Part shown: positions 45,933-55,008 of the stretch, in pieces
Layout: the number at the start of each line of letters is the position of its first letter
Position numbering within the stretch: position 1 is the stretch's first letter
From: Arthrobacter antibioticus
GTDB taxonomy: Bacteria > Actinomycetota > Actinomycetes > Actinomycetales > Micrococcaceae
Direction of reading: 5' to 3'
Assembly: GCF_030063205.1 (NCBI RefSeq)
Contig: NZ_JASISQ010000004.1
Location: 307,567-371,566, forward strand
DNA: 64,000 nucleotides
Translations under genes and position numbers: made by a program
Notes under the pieces: model-generated
Databases searched by the model: none
What the model was told of the DNA's origin: nothing
The model's input: the letters and a program-made list of their open reading frames with translations, nothing else

Positions 45933-47960
45933 CTACCCGTCTCCGCGAAGCTGCCTGCGTGCTGTTTCCAACTCCATGAGTTCGCGTTGCAAAAGCTGGT
46001 AGTTCTCCGGATCCACGGCCGGATCCATGCGTTGCAAAGCTCCCAGCCGTTCCTCTTTCAAACGCGTGATCTGCAGTTCAAATAATCTGCGTAAAATATC
46101 GCGGCAGTACCTCATCAAAGTGTCCTCACGCGTGGCAGGCAGGGGACTCAGGGCGAGCTCGGCCACCAAGGACTCTAGTTCCACTGGAACGTTCGCACGC
46201 ACAGCCTCAAGCCACTGAGAGGAAGCCACCGCAGACTCCCCCGCCAGCGCAATGCCCTGCTGGATGGCACGGTATGCGGGAATAACGAACTCAGTGGCTG
46301 AAAAATGCTGCCAGTTGCCGGCAGATAGGAGTCCCGGGTGTTGCAAAACAACTTCCAGCGCTTCCCGCTCCATCCGGCTTTGCGGGTCACGAGGATCCGG
46401 GCGCGTAAATGTTGGCCGAGCCTCTTGCGACCCCGCCGCTTCGCTCTCAGAGTTTGTCGCGGCAGAGCCGAAGGAACCTTGGCCAGACTGACCCTGCTGG
46501 TGTCCATCCTGCTGCCCAACGACCCTATGGCTCTGTTCGTAGGCCTGACGCTGCCCTTGGCCCTGTGACGACTGACCCTGGTGCTGTGATTGGCCATGGC
46601 GGTGCCCCTTGGCGTCGGGCTGGCTGTGCAGCTTGCGTTCGGCACTCTTGACAGCACGCAATACCTCGTTGGGGTCAGCCAGCCCGAGCCATCCAGCCAG
46701 TTCCTGGCTGTAGCCCATTCGGGTGGAACCGTCACGAATGGCGGCCACCACTGGGGCGGACTCCCGCAGGCCACTTACGCGGCCTTCAACAGTGCTCAGA
46801 TCAAATTTCGCCAACGTGGACCGGATGGCAAATTCAAACAACGGTCTGCGGGATCGAATCAGGGCATGGACAGCCTCATCGCCCTTATGTTGACGTAGTT
46901 CGCAAGGGTCAGCACCTGAGGCTTCAACAGCCACAAACGTCTGAGCTACGAAACGCTGGTCCTCATCAAACGCTTTGAGCGCAGCCTTTTGCCCGGCCGC
47001 GTCGCCGTCGAAAGTGAACACCACTTCGCCACCGGTGCCGTCGTCGGAAAGCAGCCGTCTGGCGATCTTGATATGGTCAGTGCCAAACGCGGTTCCGCAC
47101 GTGGCCACAGCTGTCTGAACCCCCGCCAGGTGACAGGCCATGACATCCGTGTAACCCTCAACAACCACAAGCTGCCGCTTGGCGGCGATACTTCGCTTGG
47201 CTAAGTCAATGCCGTAAAGCACTTGGGATTTTTTGTAGAGGGTAGTTTCTGGAGTGTTGAGATATTTTGGACCCTGGTCATCGTCAAAGAGCTTGCGGGC
47301 ACCAAAGCCCACGGTGTCCCCTGCGATGTCCCGGATGGGCCACATGAGCCGGCCCCGGAACCTGTCATAGATCCCTCGGTTACCTTCAGAGAACATGCCC
47401 GTTAGTTTCAGCTCTTCCTGCGTGAAGCCTTTACCCGTGAGGTACTTAAGCAGCGTTTCCCACCCTTGCGGGGCGAAACCCACACCGAACCGTTCGGCAG
47501 CTTCACGATCAAAACCACGTTCAGAGAGGAATGTTCGTCCTGTTGCCCCTGCCGGTGTCAGTAGCTGCTCACGAAAAAACTCTCCTGCAATCTTGTGCGC
47601 ATCAAGCAAGCGCTGGCGCCGGCCAATGTCCTCGCGGCGTGGACCTGTACCGCCATCCTCGTAACGTAATTCATAACTGATGCGACCGGCCAACTTCTCA
47701 ACGGCTTCAGAAAATGAAATATGGTCCATCTTCTGAATGAAGGAAATAACATCGCCGCTCTCTTGGCAGCCAAAACAATGGAAATACCCCATCTGGGGGC
47801 GTACGTGGAAGGACGGGCTACGCTCATCATGAAACGGGCACAACCCCTTGTAGGAGCCAATCCCAGCGGATTTTAATGTGACATAGGCGTCAACAATTTC
47901 CTTGAGATCGGTGCGCGTGCGCACCTCGTCAATGTCTTCTCGTTTAATTAGCCCGGCCAC
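45933..47960 (-). CDS. dnaG: DNA primase
   Basis: Makes RNA primers at the replication fork. The N-terminal zinc finger has Cys41, His44, Cys62 and Cys65. The TOPRIM core includes VVVEGYTDVMACHLAG and TFDGDAAGQKAA. The C-terminal helicase-binding domain ends near ETARRQLRGDG. Residues about 440-507 are a Gln/Gly/His/Ser-rich low-complexity linker (for example HRHGQSQHQGQSSQGQGQRQ) between core and C-terminal domain, longer than in E. coli. Grouped with dgt and dusB as in other actinobacteria. Confidence 0.95.
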   Translation of the reverse strand: MAGLIKREDIDEVRTRTDLKEIVDAYVTLKSAGIGSYKGLCPFHDERSPSFHVRPQMGYFHCFGCQESGDVISFIQKMDHISFSEAVEKLAGRISYELRYEDGGTGPRREDIGRRQRLLDAHKIAGEFFREQLLTPAGATGRTFLSERGFDREAAERFGVGFAPQGWETLLKYLTGKGFTQEELKLTGMFSEGNRGIYDRFRGRLMWPIRDIAGDTVGFGARKLFDDDQGPKYLNTPETTLYKKSQVLYGIDLAKRSIAAKRQLVVVEGYTDVMACHLAGVQTAVATCGTAFGTDHIKIARRLLSDDGTGGEVVFTFDGDAAGQKAALKAFDEDQRFVAQTFVAVEASGADPCELRQHKGDEAVHALIRSRRPLFEFAIRSTLAKFDLSTVEGRVSGLRESAPVVAAIRDGSTRMGYSQELAGWLGLADPNEVLRAVKSAERKLHSQPDAKGHRHGQSQHQGQSSQGQGQRQAYEQSHRVVGQQDGHQQGQSGQGSFGSAATNSESEAAGSQEARPTFTRPDPRDPQSRMEREALEVVLQHPGLLSAGNWQHFSATEFVIPAYRAIQQGIALAGESAVASSQWLEAVRANVPVELESLVAELALSPLPATREDTLMRYCRDILRRLFELQITRLKEERLGALQRMDPAVDPENYQLLQRELMELETARRQLRGDG

Positions 47961-48162
47961 CCGGCCAGTTTACGTGACATATTTTGTTGCGCCCCCACAT
48001 CAGCATGCGCTTGTGGAGAACACCACAGCAAGTGGCAAATCGTGGGGAATCACTGGCACAGCAGGATAGCTGCCCACACGAGGCGGGCAGGCTGCCGGTA
48101 CTTTCCAGCAGCGCCCCTTCACCACAATCCAGGCGGAGCCGTACAAGCCTGAGGTGAGAATA

Positions 48163-49437
48163 TTAAAGCAACGTGCGCTCGGTTCCCACGAGTCGTTCGT
48201 GCAGCGCCAGTGCCGATACATCGGTGAGGGAAGCAATCTGATCGATGACAACGCGAAGGCGGGAATCGTCGTCGTCCGCGTCCCTCCAATCGGCGGCGAA
48301 CATGGTTTCCAAGTGCGCGTCCCCGGTAGCGCTAAGCACCGCAACCAACTCGCTGAGCACGTCCTGCTGACGCTGGTAGATGGGCTGACGATGGTCTGTT
48401 GTCATGACGAATGTGGTTGCCAATCCCTTCATAACAGCAATTTCCAACAGGGTCTCATGAGGAAGAATAACATCAGCGGCGTACCTCGCCAGCCGGCCGG
48501 TTCCATAGATTCCCTGGGTTGCCCCCACAGCGCTCTGGCAAAAACGCCCGATCAGCTGACTGGTCATATCCTTCAGCGCGGCCATGGACCGCCGGCTCCC
48601 GTCAGCGTGGCGGACCCACACATCAGTGGCCTCCAAACACTGCAGGGCAGCATCGATCTCAGCCGTGCTGACCGCAGGCAAATACCACTGCTGGGTGTAG
48701 CCCAAAACCCTATTGCGCTGGTCCGCATTTGCCAGCCACTTCAGCTGCACATGCCCGGCAACAATGGCATCCTCCACATCATGAACCGAATAGGAAATAT
48801 CGTCTGCCAAGTCCATTACTTGCGCTTCAATGCAGGTTTTCCCCGCAGGAGCTCCCTCACGCAGCCACTCAAACACTGGAAGATCGTCGGTGTAAGCACC
48901 AAATTTGCTGGTCCGCAGACCATCAATCAAGGGTGCGTTCTGGGCAAGCCACGGGTATTTCGAGGATGCATCTAAGGAAGCGCGGGTCAGGTTCAGACCG
49001 GCCGAGCCGCCGTCAGCCGTGAGAACTTTTGATTCCAGCCGAGTCAGAAGACGAAGGGTCTGGGCGTTGCCTTCGAAGCCACCGATGGTGTGCGAGAGGT
49101 CATTCAGGACAGACTCGCCGTTGTGCCCAAAGGGCGGGTGGCCAAGATCGTGAGCCAGGCAGGCAGTATCAACCACGTCAGGGTCGCAACCCAGTGTTCT
49201 TCCCAATTCCCGGCCAATCTGGGCCACCTCAAGGCTGTGGGTGAGCCGGGTGCGCACAAAATCATCGGTGTCTGGGGCAACAACCTGGGTCTTGGCACCC
49301 AAGCGACGCAACGCCGAGGAATGCAGCACCCTGGCCCTGTCCCGTTCAAACACTGTGCGGAAACTGGATTTCACTGCCTCTTGAACCCAACGCTGTTGGT
49401 CATGGGGCAAGTACACTGGCTGCATTTCGGTGGACAT
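48163..49437 (-). CDS. dgt: Deoxyguanosinetriphosphate triphosphohydrolase-like protein
   Basis: HD-domain dNTP triphosphohydrolase (dNTP to nucleoside plus triphosphate). The metal site is R-x-T-H-S-L...(RTRLTHSLEVAQIG), then CLAHDLGHPPFGHNGE, and the later VMDLADDISYSVHDVEDA. The start at 49437 (MSTEMQPVYLP) was preferred over 49485 because the extra 16 residues have no family similarity; AGGGAC sits unusually close to the ATG. The gene lies between dusB and dnaG. Which nucleotides it degrades is not predictable by eye. Confidence 0.9.
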   Translation of the reverse strand: MSTEMQPVYLPHDQQRWVQEAVKSSFRTVFERDRARVLHSSALRRLGAKTQVVAPDTDDFVRTRLTHSLEVAQIGRELGRTLGCDPDVVDTACLAHDLGHPPFGHNGESVLNDLSHTIGGFEGNAQTLRLLTRLESKVLTADGGSAGLNLTRASLDASSKYPWLAQNAPLIDGLRTSKFGAYTDDLPVFEWLREGAPAGKTCIEAQVMDLADDISYSVHDVEDAIVAGHVQLKWLANADQRNRVLGYTQQWYLPAVSTAEIDAALQCLEATDVWVRHADGSRRSMAALKDMTSQLIGRFCQSAVGATQGIYGTGRLARYAADVILPHETLLEIAVMKGLATTFVMTTDHRQPIYQRQQDVLSELVAVLSATGDAHLETMFAADWRDADDDDSRLRVVIDQIASLTDVSALALHERLVGTERTLL

Positions 49438-49614
49438 GTCCCTAAGTTTAGGGCCAACACTGGGCACTCCGGGGACGTTGCCCACTAGCTGCGCCGATCA
49501 CTGCCCATACCGGCACTGAGGTCAGAAGTAGTTAGTCTGCCAGGACAATGGTGTTCAGGTACGTGGGGGATCTTACTGATTCCGTGAGATCAATGGCATG
49601 TCCCAGGTAGTGGA

Positions 49615-49661
49615 GTGAGCGAGCGTCAGGGTAAACACAACGTGGAGTGAGCGAGCGTCAG
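49615..49661. repeat. Dispersed 47-bp intergenic repeat, copy B
   Basis: Same structure as 12729-12775: two GTGAGCGAGCGTCAG units 32 bases apart, here with spacer GGTAAACACAACGTGGA. GTGGA also precedes the first unit. Its right end overlaps the dusB stop codon (49658-49660), so the repeat begins directly at the end of the gene. Confidence 0.85.
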
Positions 49662-50839
49662 CCGCCGGAGACGTCCAGCTCAGCTCCTGCAATTTCTACT
49701 TTTTGTGAACCGCTCAGGGTCCTGTGTTCCAGCCAACCAGCTGGAAGTGCCGTGCGTTTGGGTGTACCGGCACGGCCGCGGGGGCCCTCGGCATCCACGC
49801 CAGGGTACTCCTCGGTCATATCCAACTGATCCAACAGTCCGCGCAGAACTTCTAAGGTTGGCACGGTAGAGAGCTTGGCCCGAAGGTCGCCACCCACCAC
49901 ATACCCCTTGAAGTACCAGGCCATATGTTTACGGATATCACGCAGAGCCTTATTTTCATCGTCAAAGGTATCCACTAACAGCTCAGCATGGCGGTAAACG
50001 GCTGCCGACACCTCAGCCATCCCTGGCTTGTGGCGGGCATCGCTGCCCTCAAAAGCAGCCATCAAATCACCAAAAAGCCACGGGCGTCCCTGACAGCCAC
50101 GGCCAACAACCACGCCATCAACACCTGTTTGACGAACCATGGCAATAGCGTCCTCGGCACTCCAAATATCTCCGTTGCCAAGCACCGGCACATCCGGGAG
50201 CGCTTCACGCAGACGCGCAATGGCATCCCAATCCGCCTTACCGGAATAAAACTGGCTGGCCGTGCGCCCATGCAGTGCAACCGCGGCCACACCGGCGTCA
50301 CGGGCAATGCGGCCCGCCTCCAGGTAAGTGAGGTGGTCCTGGTCAATACCTTTACGCATTTTGATAGTCAACGGCAGCCCACCCTTGGCGGCTTCACGGA
50401 CAGCTGTCTGAACTATGGAGGTGAACAGGTCAAGCTTCCACGGCAGTGCTGCACCGCCGCCACGCCGGGTCACCTTGGCCACCGGGCAACCAAAATTCAA
50501 GTCGATATGATCCGCGTGGTCTTCCTCCACCAGCATGCGTACGGCCTGGCCCACAGTTTCCGGGTCCACGCCGTAAAGCTGAACCGAGCGGATTGCCTCA
50601 TCCTCGTCGTGGCTGATCAAACGCATCGATTCCGGCGTGCGCTCCACCAACGCACGGGAGGTCACCATTTCTGAAACGAAAACGCCGCCACCATGTTCAC
50701 GGCAGAGTCTGCGGAACGCCGTGTTCGTAATTCCAGCCATGGGGGCAAGCACCACAGGTGTTTCCACTGTGATGTTGCCAAGTTTCAAAGGCGGCAGATC
50801 GATTTTTGTTTCGCTGGTGGGGATATCAGTAACAGTCAC
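49658..50839 (-). CDS. dusB: tRNA-dihydrouridine synthase
   Basis: FMN enzyme reducing uridines in the D loop of tRNA. The TIM barrel starts VVLAPMAGITNTAFRRLC; the catalytic cysteine is in LNFGCPVAKV; KMRKGID and ALHGRTASQFYSG are FMN/phosphate-site blocks; GNGDIWSAEDA and VVVGRGCQGRPW complete the family pattern. The C-terminal helical domain ends with an SGG tail that is followed at once by the 47-bp repeat. GTG start with GAGAGA upstream. 393 residues. Confidence 0.93.
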   Translation of the reverse strand: MTVTDIPTSETKIDLPPLKLGNITVETPVVLAPMAGITNTAFRRLCREHGGGVFVSEMVTSRALVERTPESMRLISHDEDEAIRSVQLYGVDPETVGQAVRMLVEEDHADHIDLNFGCPVAKVTRRGGGAALPWKLDLFTSIVQTAVREAAKGGLPLTIKMRKGIDQDHLTYLEAGRIARDAGVAAVALHGRTASQFYSGKADWDAIARLREALPDVPVLGNGDIWSAEDAIAMVRQTGVDGVVVGRGCQGRPWLFGDLMAAFEGSDARHKPGMAEVSAAVYRHAELLVDTFDDENKALRDIRKHMAWYFKGYVVGGDLRAKLSTVPTLEVLRGLLDQLDMTEEYPGVDAEGPRGRAGTPKRTALPAGWLEHRTLSGSQKVEIAGAELDVSGG

Positions 50840-50974
50840 CGGATAATTCTCTCAAATCCCACCAAATTAAACCTAACCCTCCTCATTTTTCCTAGCTCCT
50901 TCCGTACCCCAGTGAACAAAGTCACGCACAAAATCTGGTCAGGACCGTAAAAAAGCAGCGCAAAAGACTGCTAA

Positions 50975-50988
50975 ACTGACTGGTCAGT
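50975..50988. promoter_or_regulatory. Candidate TetR operator upstream of the YhgE/Pip operon
   Basis: ACTGAC-TG-GTCAGT, a perfect 6-bp inverted repeat with a 2-base centre, 118 bases before the ATPase-like start. Such short-centred palindromes are typical TetR-family sites. The TetR gene at the end of this operon is the obvious candidate. Confidence 0.55.
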
Positions 50989-51105
50989 ACAAAGAATCGA
51001 AGTGGTAGTTTGTGGCCCCTTGAAAGTGCCGCTGACGCTGGGAACCAACTAAGTGTTGTTCCACCAGCTTCGAAACCCATCATCTTCCCCAGAAAAGGAA
51101 CCACT

Positions 51106-51885
51106 GTGCAGATCCACGCCAACCACCTAGCGCTGTCAGCAGGCCGCGGCCCTGTTTACGGGCCGCTGACCTTTAGCTTGGACAGCGGCCTGAACGTCCT
51201 CCGCGGCGATGCCGGCACCGGACGCACCTCCTTACTCCTCACCCTTGCTGGCCGCATGAAGCACGACGCCGGAACCCTCACCGTGGGCGGAGAGGAACTC
51301 CCCCGCAACCTCCGTGCCGTTCAAAAGATCAGCGCAGTAGCCGGTTTCACTGGCATTGACGGCCTCGAAGAATCCGTCACAGTTGGCGCCGCATTGCGCG
51401 AACGCCGCGCGTGGTTATCTCCGTGGTGGTCACTGGTACGCAAGCTCACCGATGCCGATGTGGCCCGGATCGCCGCCCCGGTTTTTGGCCCCGAAGCCAT
51501 CCCGGCCGCCACTACAGTCATCTGGGATCTAACTGACACACAAAAAATGCTGCTGAGGATCTCCCTAGCCATGATGGCCAAACCAGAGTTTTTATTTGTC
51601 GATGATGTGGAGCAGATCCGCGGCACCGAATCTCGGGCGATCATCTGGGACAGGCTGGCCTGGCTCGCTGCCGGAAAAACCACCGTGGTTGTCTCCGCTT
51701 CCAGCCTCGATGTTGGGCTGTGGGAGGCCTTGGACATCCAGCCGCACATCGTGGATCTCAACGATCAGGAACCTCCGGCAGAGATCGAGCCCGTAGCGCA
51801 CGACGTTACAGACACAAATACAGATACAGATACACCTAGCGAAACAGCCACAGAACAGCATGAATTGATCGAGGAGATTATCTAA
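51106..51885 (+). CDS. Degenerate ABC-type ATPase paired with YhgE/Pip protein (GTG start)
   Basis: 259 residues with the outline of an ABC ATPase but changed catalytic motifs. The P-loop is GDAGTGRT at 34-41, with Arg40 in place of the invariant Lys. The signature is LTDTQ (142-146) instead of LSGGQ. Walker B is FLFVDD, with Asp167 where Glu is expected. The switch histidine is missing (VVVSASS). A Thr/Asp/Glu-rich tail closes the protein. AAAGGA lies six bases before the GTG at 51106; the longer frame to 51010 lacks a ribosome site. It overlaps yhgE by one base (TAATG). Probably a regulatory or structural partner. Confidence 0.78.
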   Translation: MQIHANHLALSAGRGPVYGPLTFSLDSGLNVLRGDAGTGRTSLLLTLAGRMKHDAGTLTVGGEELPRNLRAVQKISAVAGFTGIDGLEESVTVGAALRERRAWLSPWWSLVRKLTDADVARIAAPVFGPEAIPAATTVIWDLTDTQKMLLRISLAMMAKPEFLFVDDVEQIRGTESRAIIWDRLAWLAAGKTTVVVSASSLDVGLWEALDIQPHIVDLNDQEPPAEIEPVAHDVTDTNTDTDTPSETATEQHELIEEII

Positions 51886-54233
51886 TGTTTGCCTTCTTAT
51901 CCTCCGGCACTGAATTGAGCCGCTTCAAGCGAGGCAAGATGCCTAAAATTGCCGTGGCCGTGATGCTCTTCATCCCGCTCATTTACGGCGCTCTTTACCT
52001 TTGGGCGTTCCAGGCCCCTGACAAACACATGAATGATCTGCCCGTGGCCCTGGTGAATCAGGATGTGGGCGCCACTAACGGCGATGAGGCTGTCCATGCC
52101 GGCGATGACCTGGCTACCAAGCTGATGGCCGGAATGGACATGAAATGGGAGCAGACCGATGCTGCGGCCGCGGCCGACGGGGTGGGCAATGGCACCTATT
52201 ACTTCGCCATGACGATCCCCGCGAACTTCTCCGAAACGGCCGTCTCGGTGGGTACTGACACACCCGCCCAAACCAGGCTGGATGTTCAGTTCAACGACTC
52301 CAACAATTTCCTCTCCAGCGTGTTGGGCAAACAAGCCATGACCCAGGTCCGTGACGCAGTCTCAGAACAGCTCGGCCAAAAGACGTCCTCCGCTCTCCTT
52401 GTTGGTTTGCACGACGCCGGTGCCGGATTGCGTGCCGCAGCGGAAGGTTCCGCCCAGGTCACCGAGGGCATCGACAGTGCCAAGGACGGTGCCGGCAAAC
52501 TTGTGGTTGGCATGAATGATTTGGCGGCCGGGTCGGTAACTCTCAAAGATGGTGCCTTCGCGCTGGCAGACGGTGCCACAAGCCTCTCAACCGGTATTGA
52601 TACTTTGGCCGGAGGTGCCGGTTCCCTCAATAACGGCGCCACTGCTTTATCCACCGGGGCAGGCTCCCTCGCATCAGGGATCGGCAAGCTTGATACCGGT
52701 GCCACTGCTCTGCATACCGGCAGCAGCACTCTTGCTGCCGGCACCTCAGAGCTGGCAACCTCGCTGACTAACTCGATCCCGCAGGCACAGAAACTTGATG
52801 CGGGTGCGGTAACTCTTTCCTCAAGCGCAGGTACCCTCTCCGAAAGTGCGGCGAGCATTTCCTCTTCAGCAGCAACGTTGGCCACCAGCGCCGGGGACCT
52901 CGCCCATGGCGCCACTGCCGCCGAAGCCCAACTGGCCAAACTGATTGAAACAGCTCAAAATCTGCCTGCCGGAACCCCGGCGAGCGCACTGGTTGAGAGT
53001 TTGCAGCAACTGCAGCTCAAAGGTGTCTCACCGCTGGCAGCGGGCACAAACCAGCTTGCTGCTGGCGCGAACCAACTTTCCACTAAGGGGCTCATTCCTC
53101 TTGCCAGCGGTGCCGCCAAGCTGGCGGTGGGGGCTGGGGATGTTTCCACCGGGGTCACCTCGTTGACGGGTGGGGTCACGGCAGCCGCTGACGGCGCCAG
53201 CAAACTCTCAACCGGCGCCGCCGCCCTGGAAAGCGGTACAGCCACCCTGTCGCAAGGCACACACACTGCCGTTGCAGGCTCAACGGAACTAGCAGCGGGC
53301 GCCTCAGAACTATCCGGCGGGGCAGCCCAACTATCTGCCGGCGCCAACACCGCCAAAGATGGCGCCGCGGCTTTAGCCACCGGCGCCGGAACCCTCAGCG
53401 GCGGCAGCTCTGAGCTGGCGGACGGAACCGGAAAGCTCCTTGCAGGTGGTACACAATTATCAACTGGAGCTGAAAAATTATCCACGGGAAGCCACGAGCT
53501 AAGCACTAAACTTGACGAGGGGTCCAAAGCCGTCCCGAACGACTCGAAGCACCTGCTGTCCCAAAAATCAGAAGTTCTAGCGACACCCGTGGCCGTCAAT
53601 GCACAATGGTCAAACCAGTCAAAGAGCTTTGGTGAAGGCTTTGCCCCCTTCTTCATCGCCTTGGCGACTTTTGTGGGTGCCTTGATTTCTTGGCTCCTCC
53701 TGCGTGCACTGCCCACGCGTGCTCTTGCAGCCGGAGCCAGTGGTCTGCGCTCGGCCATGACCGGCCTGCTGCCTGCCCTTGCCATTGGTTTGGGCCAGGT
53801 GCTGATCATGGTGGCTGTGCTGTTGTGGGGACTTGATATGCAGCCCGTTTACCCTGTGGCCATGGCGGCGTTCATCTACCTGACAACGGTGGCGTTCCTG
53901 GCGTTGCAGCAAATGTTCATCATTGTCTTTGGCACTGCGGCAGGGCGGGTCCTTAGCCTTGTGCTGTTGATGTTGCAGCTCAGTTCATCTGGTGGAACCT
54001 ACCCTGTGGAAACCACACCAGTGTTCTTCCAAGCCTTGCACCCTTACATGCCAGCCACCTATGTGGTGAGTGGACTTAGAGAGTTGATGACTGGTGGAAT
54101 AGACTCCCGTTTGTGGGTGTCAGTAGCATTCCTCGCTATTTTGACGATTGTCTCCATCGCCATCAGCTCGTTCAGTGCGGGGCGCCAGCGTGTCTTCACC
54201 ATTGAGCGTTTGCATCCCGAACTGGAAATGTAA
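51885..54233 (+). CDS. YhgE/Pip-family membrane protein
   Basis: 782 residues. An N-terminal membrane helix (about 21-43, VAVMLFIPLIYGALYLWAF) is followed by a large extracytoplasmic region. From about 185 to 560 this is a ladder of Leu-Ala-x-Gly-Ala-x-x-Leu-x-x-Gly repeats predicting a long helical or coiled stalk. The C-terminal 200 residues hold five or six membrane helices of the ABC-2 type. Family relatives include the phage-infection protein Pip of Lactococcus and type VII secretion-linked YueB. Coupled to the degenerate ATPase. Role unknown, probably envelope transport. Confidence 0.85.
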   Translation: MFAFLSSGTELSRFKRGKMPKIAVAVMLFIPLIYGALYLWAFQAPDKHMNDLPVALVNQDVGATNGDEAVHAGDDLATKLMAGMDMKWEQTDAAAAADGVGNGTYYFAMTIPANFSETAVSVGTDTPAQTRLDVQFNDSNNFLSSVLGKQAMTQVRDAVSEQLGQKTSSALLVGLHDAGAGLRAAAEGSAQVTEGIDSAKDGAGKLVVGMNDLAAGSVTLKDGAFALADGATSLSTGIDTLAGGAGSLNNGATALSTGAGSLASGIGKLDTGATALHTGSSTLAAGTSELATSLTNSIPQAQKLDAGAVTLSSSAGTLSESAASISSSAATLATSAGDLAHGATAAEAQLAKLIETAQNLPAGTPASALVESLQQLQLKGVSPLAAGTNQLAAGANQLSTKGLIPLASGAAKLAVGAGDVSTGVTSLTGGVTAAADGASKLSTGAAALESGTATLSQGTHTAVAGSTELAAGASELSGGAAQLSAGANTAKDGAAALATGAGTLSGGSSELADGTGKLLAGGTQLSTGAEKLSTGSHELSTKLDEGSKAVPNDSKHLLSQKSEVLATPVAVNAQWSNQSKSFGEGFAPFFIALATFVGALISWLLLRALPTRALAAGASGLRSAMTGLLPALAIGLGQVLIMVAVLLWGLDMQPVYPVAMAAFIYLTTVAFLALQQMFIIVFGTAAGRVLSLVLLMLQLSSSGGTYPVETTPVFFQALHPYMPATYVVSGLRELMTGGIDSRLWVSVAFLAILTIVSIAISSFSAGRQRVFTIERLHPELEM

Positions 54234-54297
54234 GCTGCCCTGCAGCACTGATTCGTTACCCTCTTATATGTCTTGTCCCTAGAAACAAAGGAATCCC

Positions 54298-54870
54298 GTG
54301 CCCCGCATCTCAGCCACCAAACAAGCCATTTTGGCTGCCGCGTTGGAGCTCGGTGCGCTGCACGGGATATCCGGCACCACCATGGACCAGGTGGCTGAGC
54401 GGGCCGGGGTGGCCAAGGGCAGTGTCTATTACAACTTCTCATCCAAAGACAAACTTTTTGAGGAGTTGCTGACAACCGGTGTCAGTTCGCTTTCCCAGAC
54501 ACTGCGTCAGGCCCGTCAATCGAGCACCGGCTTTGGCGCCATTGACGCCATGGTCACGGACATGCTGATGTTGATCGCAGAGAATCGGCCCCTGGCAAAA
54601 ATGATGGCGGCAGAAATTTTTCGCACCGACAGGGCATGGCAGGATGCCGTCTCTGTGCTGCGTCGAGAGGCAGTAACAGAGATTGGTGCTGCTTTGCTCC
54701 CCTTAGTCCCACCGGGAACTTCCGAGGGCAGCAGGTTGCTGATGGCTGGCGGTATTTTTGGGGCCACGCTGGTGAGCGGGCTGGAATGGCTACTTTTTAG
54801 CTCGGACACTCCCGCCGACGAAGTATCTGCCGCCATCTTGTTCCTGTTCTCAGGCCAGCTGGCGGAATAA
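54298..54870 (+). CDS. TetR-family regulator of the YhgE/Pip operon (GTG start)
   Basis: 190 residues. The HTH is GISGTTMDQVAERAGVAKGSVYYNF with the classic KGSVYYNFSSKDKLF turn. The C-terminal ligand domain contains RPLAKMMAAEIFR and closes with DEVSAAILFLFSGQL. AAGGA lies five bases before the GTG at 54298. It follows yhgE by 64 bases on the same strand, and the palindrome upstream of the operon (50975-50988) is a likely target, giving negative feedback. The inducing compound is unknown. Confidence 0.87.
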   Translation: MPRISATKQAILAAALELGALHGISGTTMDQVAERAGVAKGSVYYNFSSKDKLFEELLTTGVSSLSQTLRQARQSSTGFGAIDAMVTDMLMLIAENRPLAKMMAAEIFRTDRAWQDAVSVLRREAVTEIGAALLPLVPPGTSEGSRLLMAGGIFGATLVSGLEWLLFSSDTPADEVSAAILFLFSGQLAE

Positions 54871-54929
54871 TCCCGGCTCACCCACATCGTTGACATAGCG
54901 CTCAGAATCTAGAAAACGGCATCTAAAAA

Positions 54930-54983
54930 ACGGCGGCGGTTCCCTCGGCCTTCCCTATGGAAGGTGGGGGAAACCGCCGTCGT
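54930..54983. terminator. Strong bidirectional terminator
   Basis: ACGGCGGCGGTTCCC pairs with GGGGAAACCGCCGTCGT with few mismatches, and a second CCTTCC/GGAAGG hairpin sits inside. Runs of A before and CTTTTTT after give T-tracts in both directions. It separates the convergent TetR and mgtE genes. Confidence 0.88.
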
Positions 54984-55008
54984 ACTTTTTTAGAGCGGAA
55001 GTTCTCCT

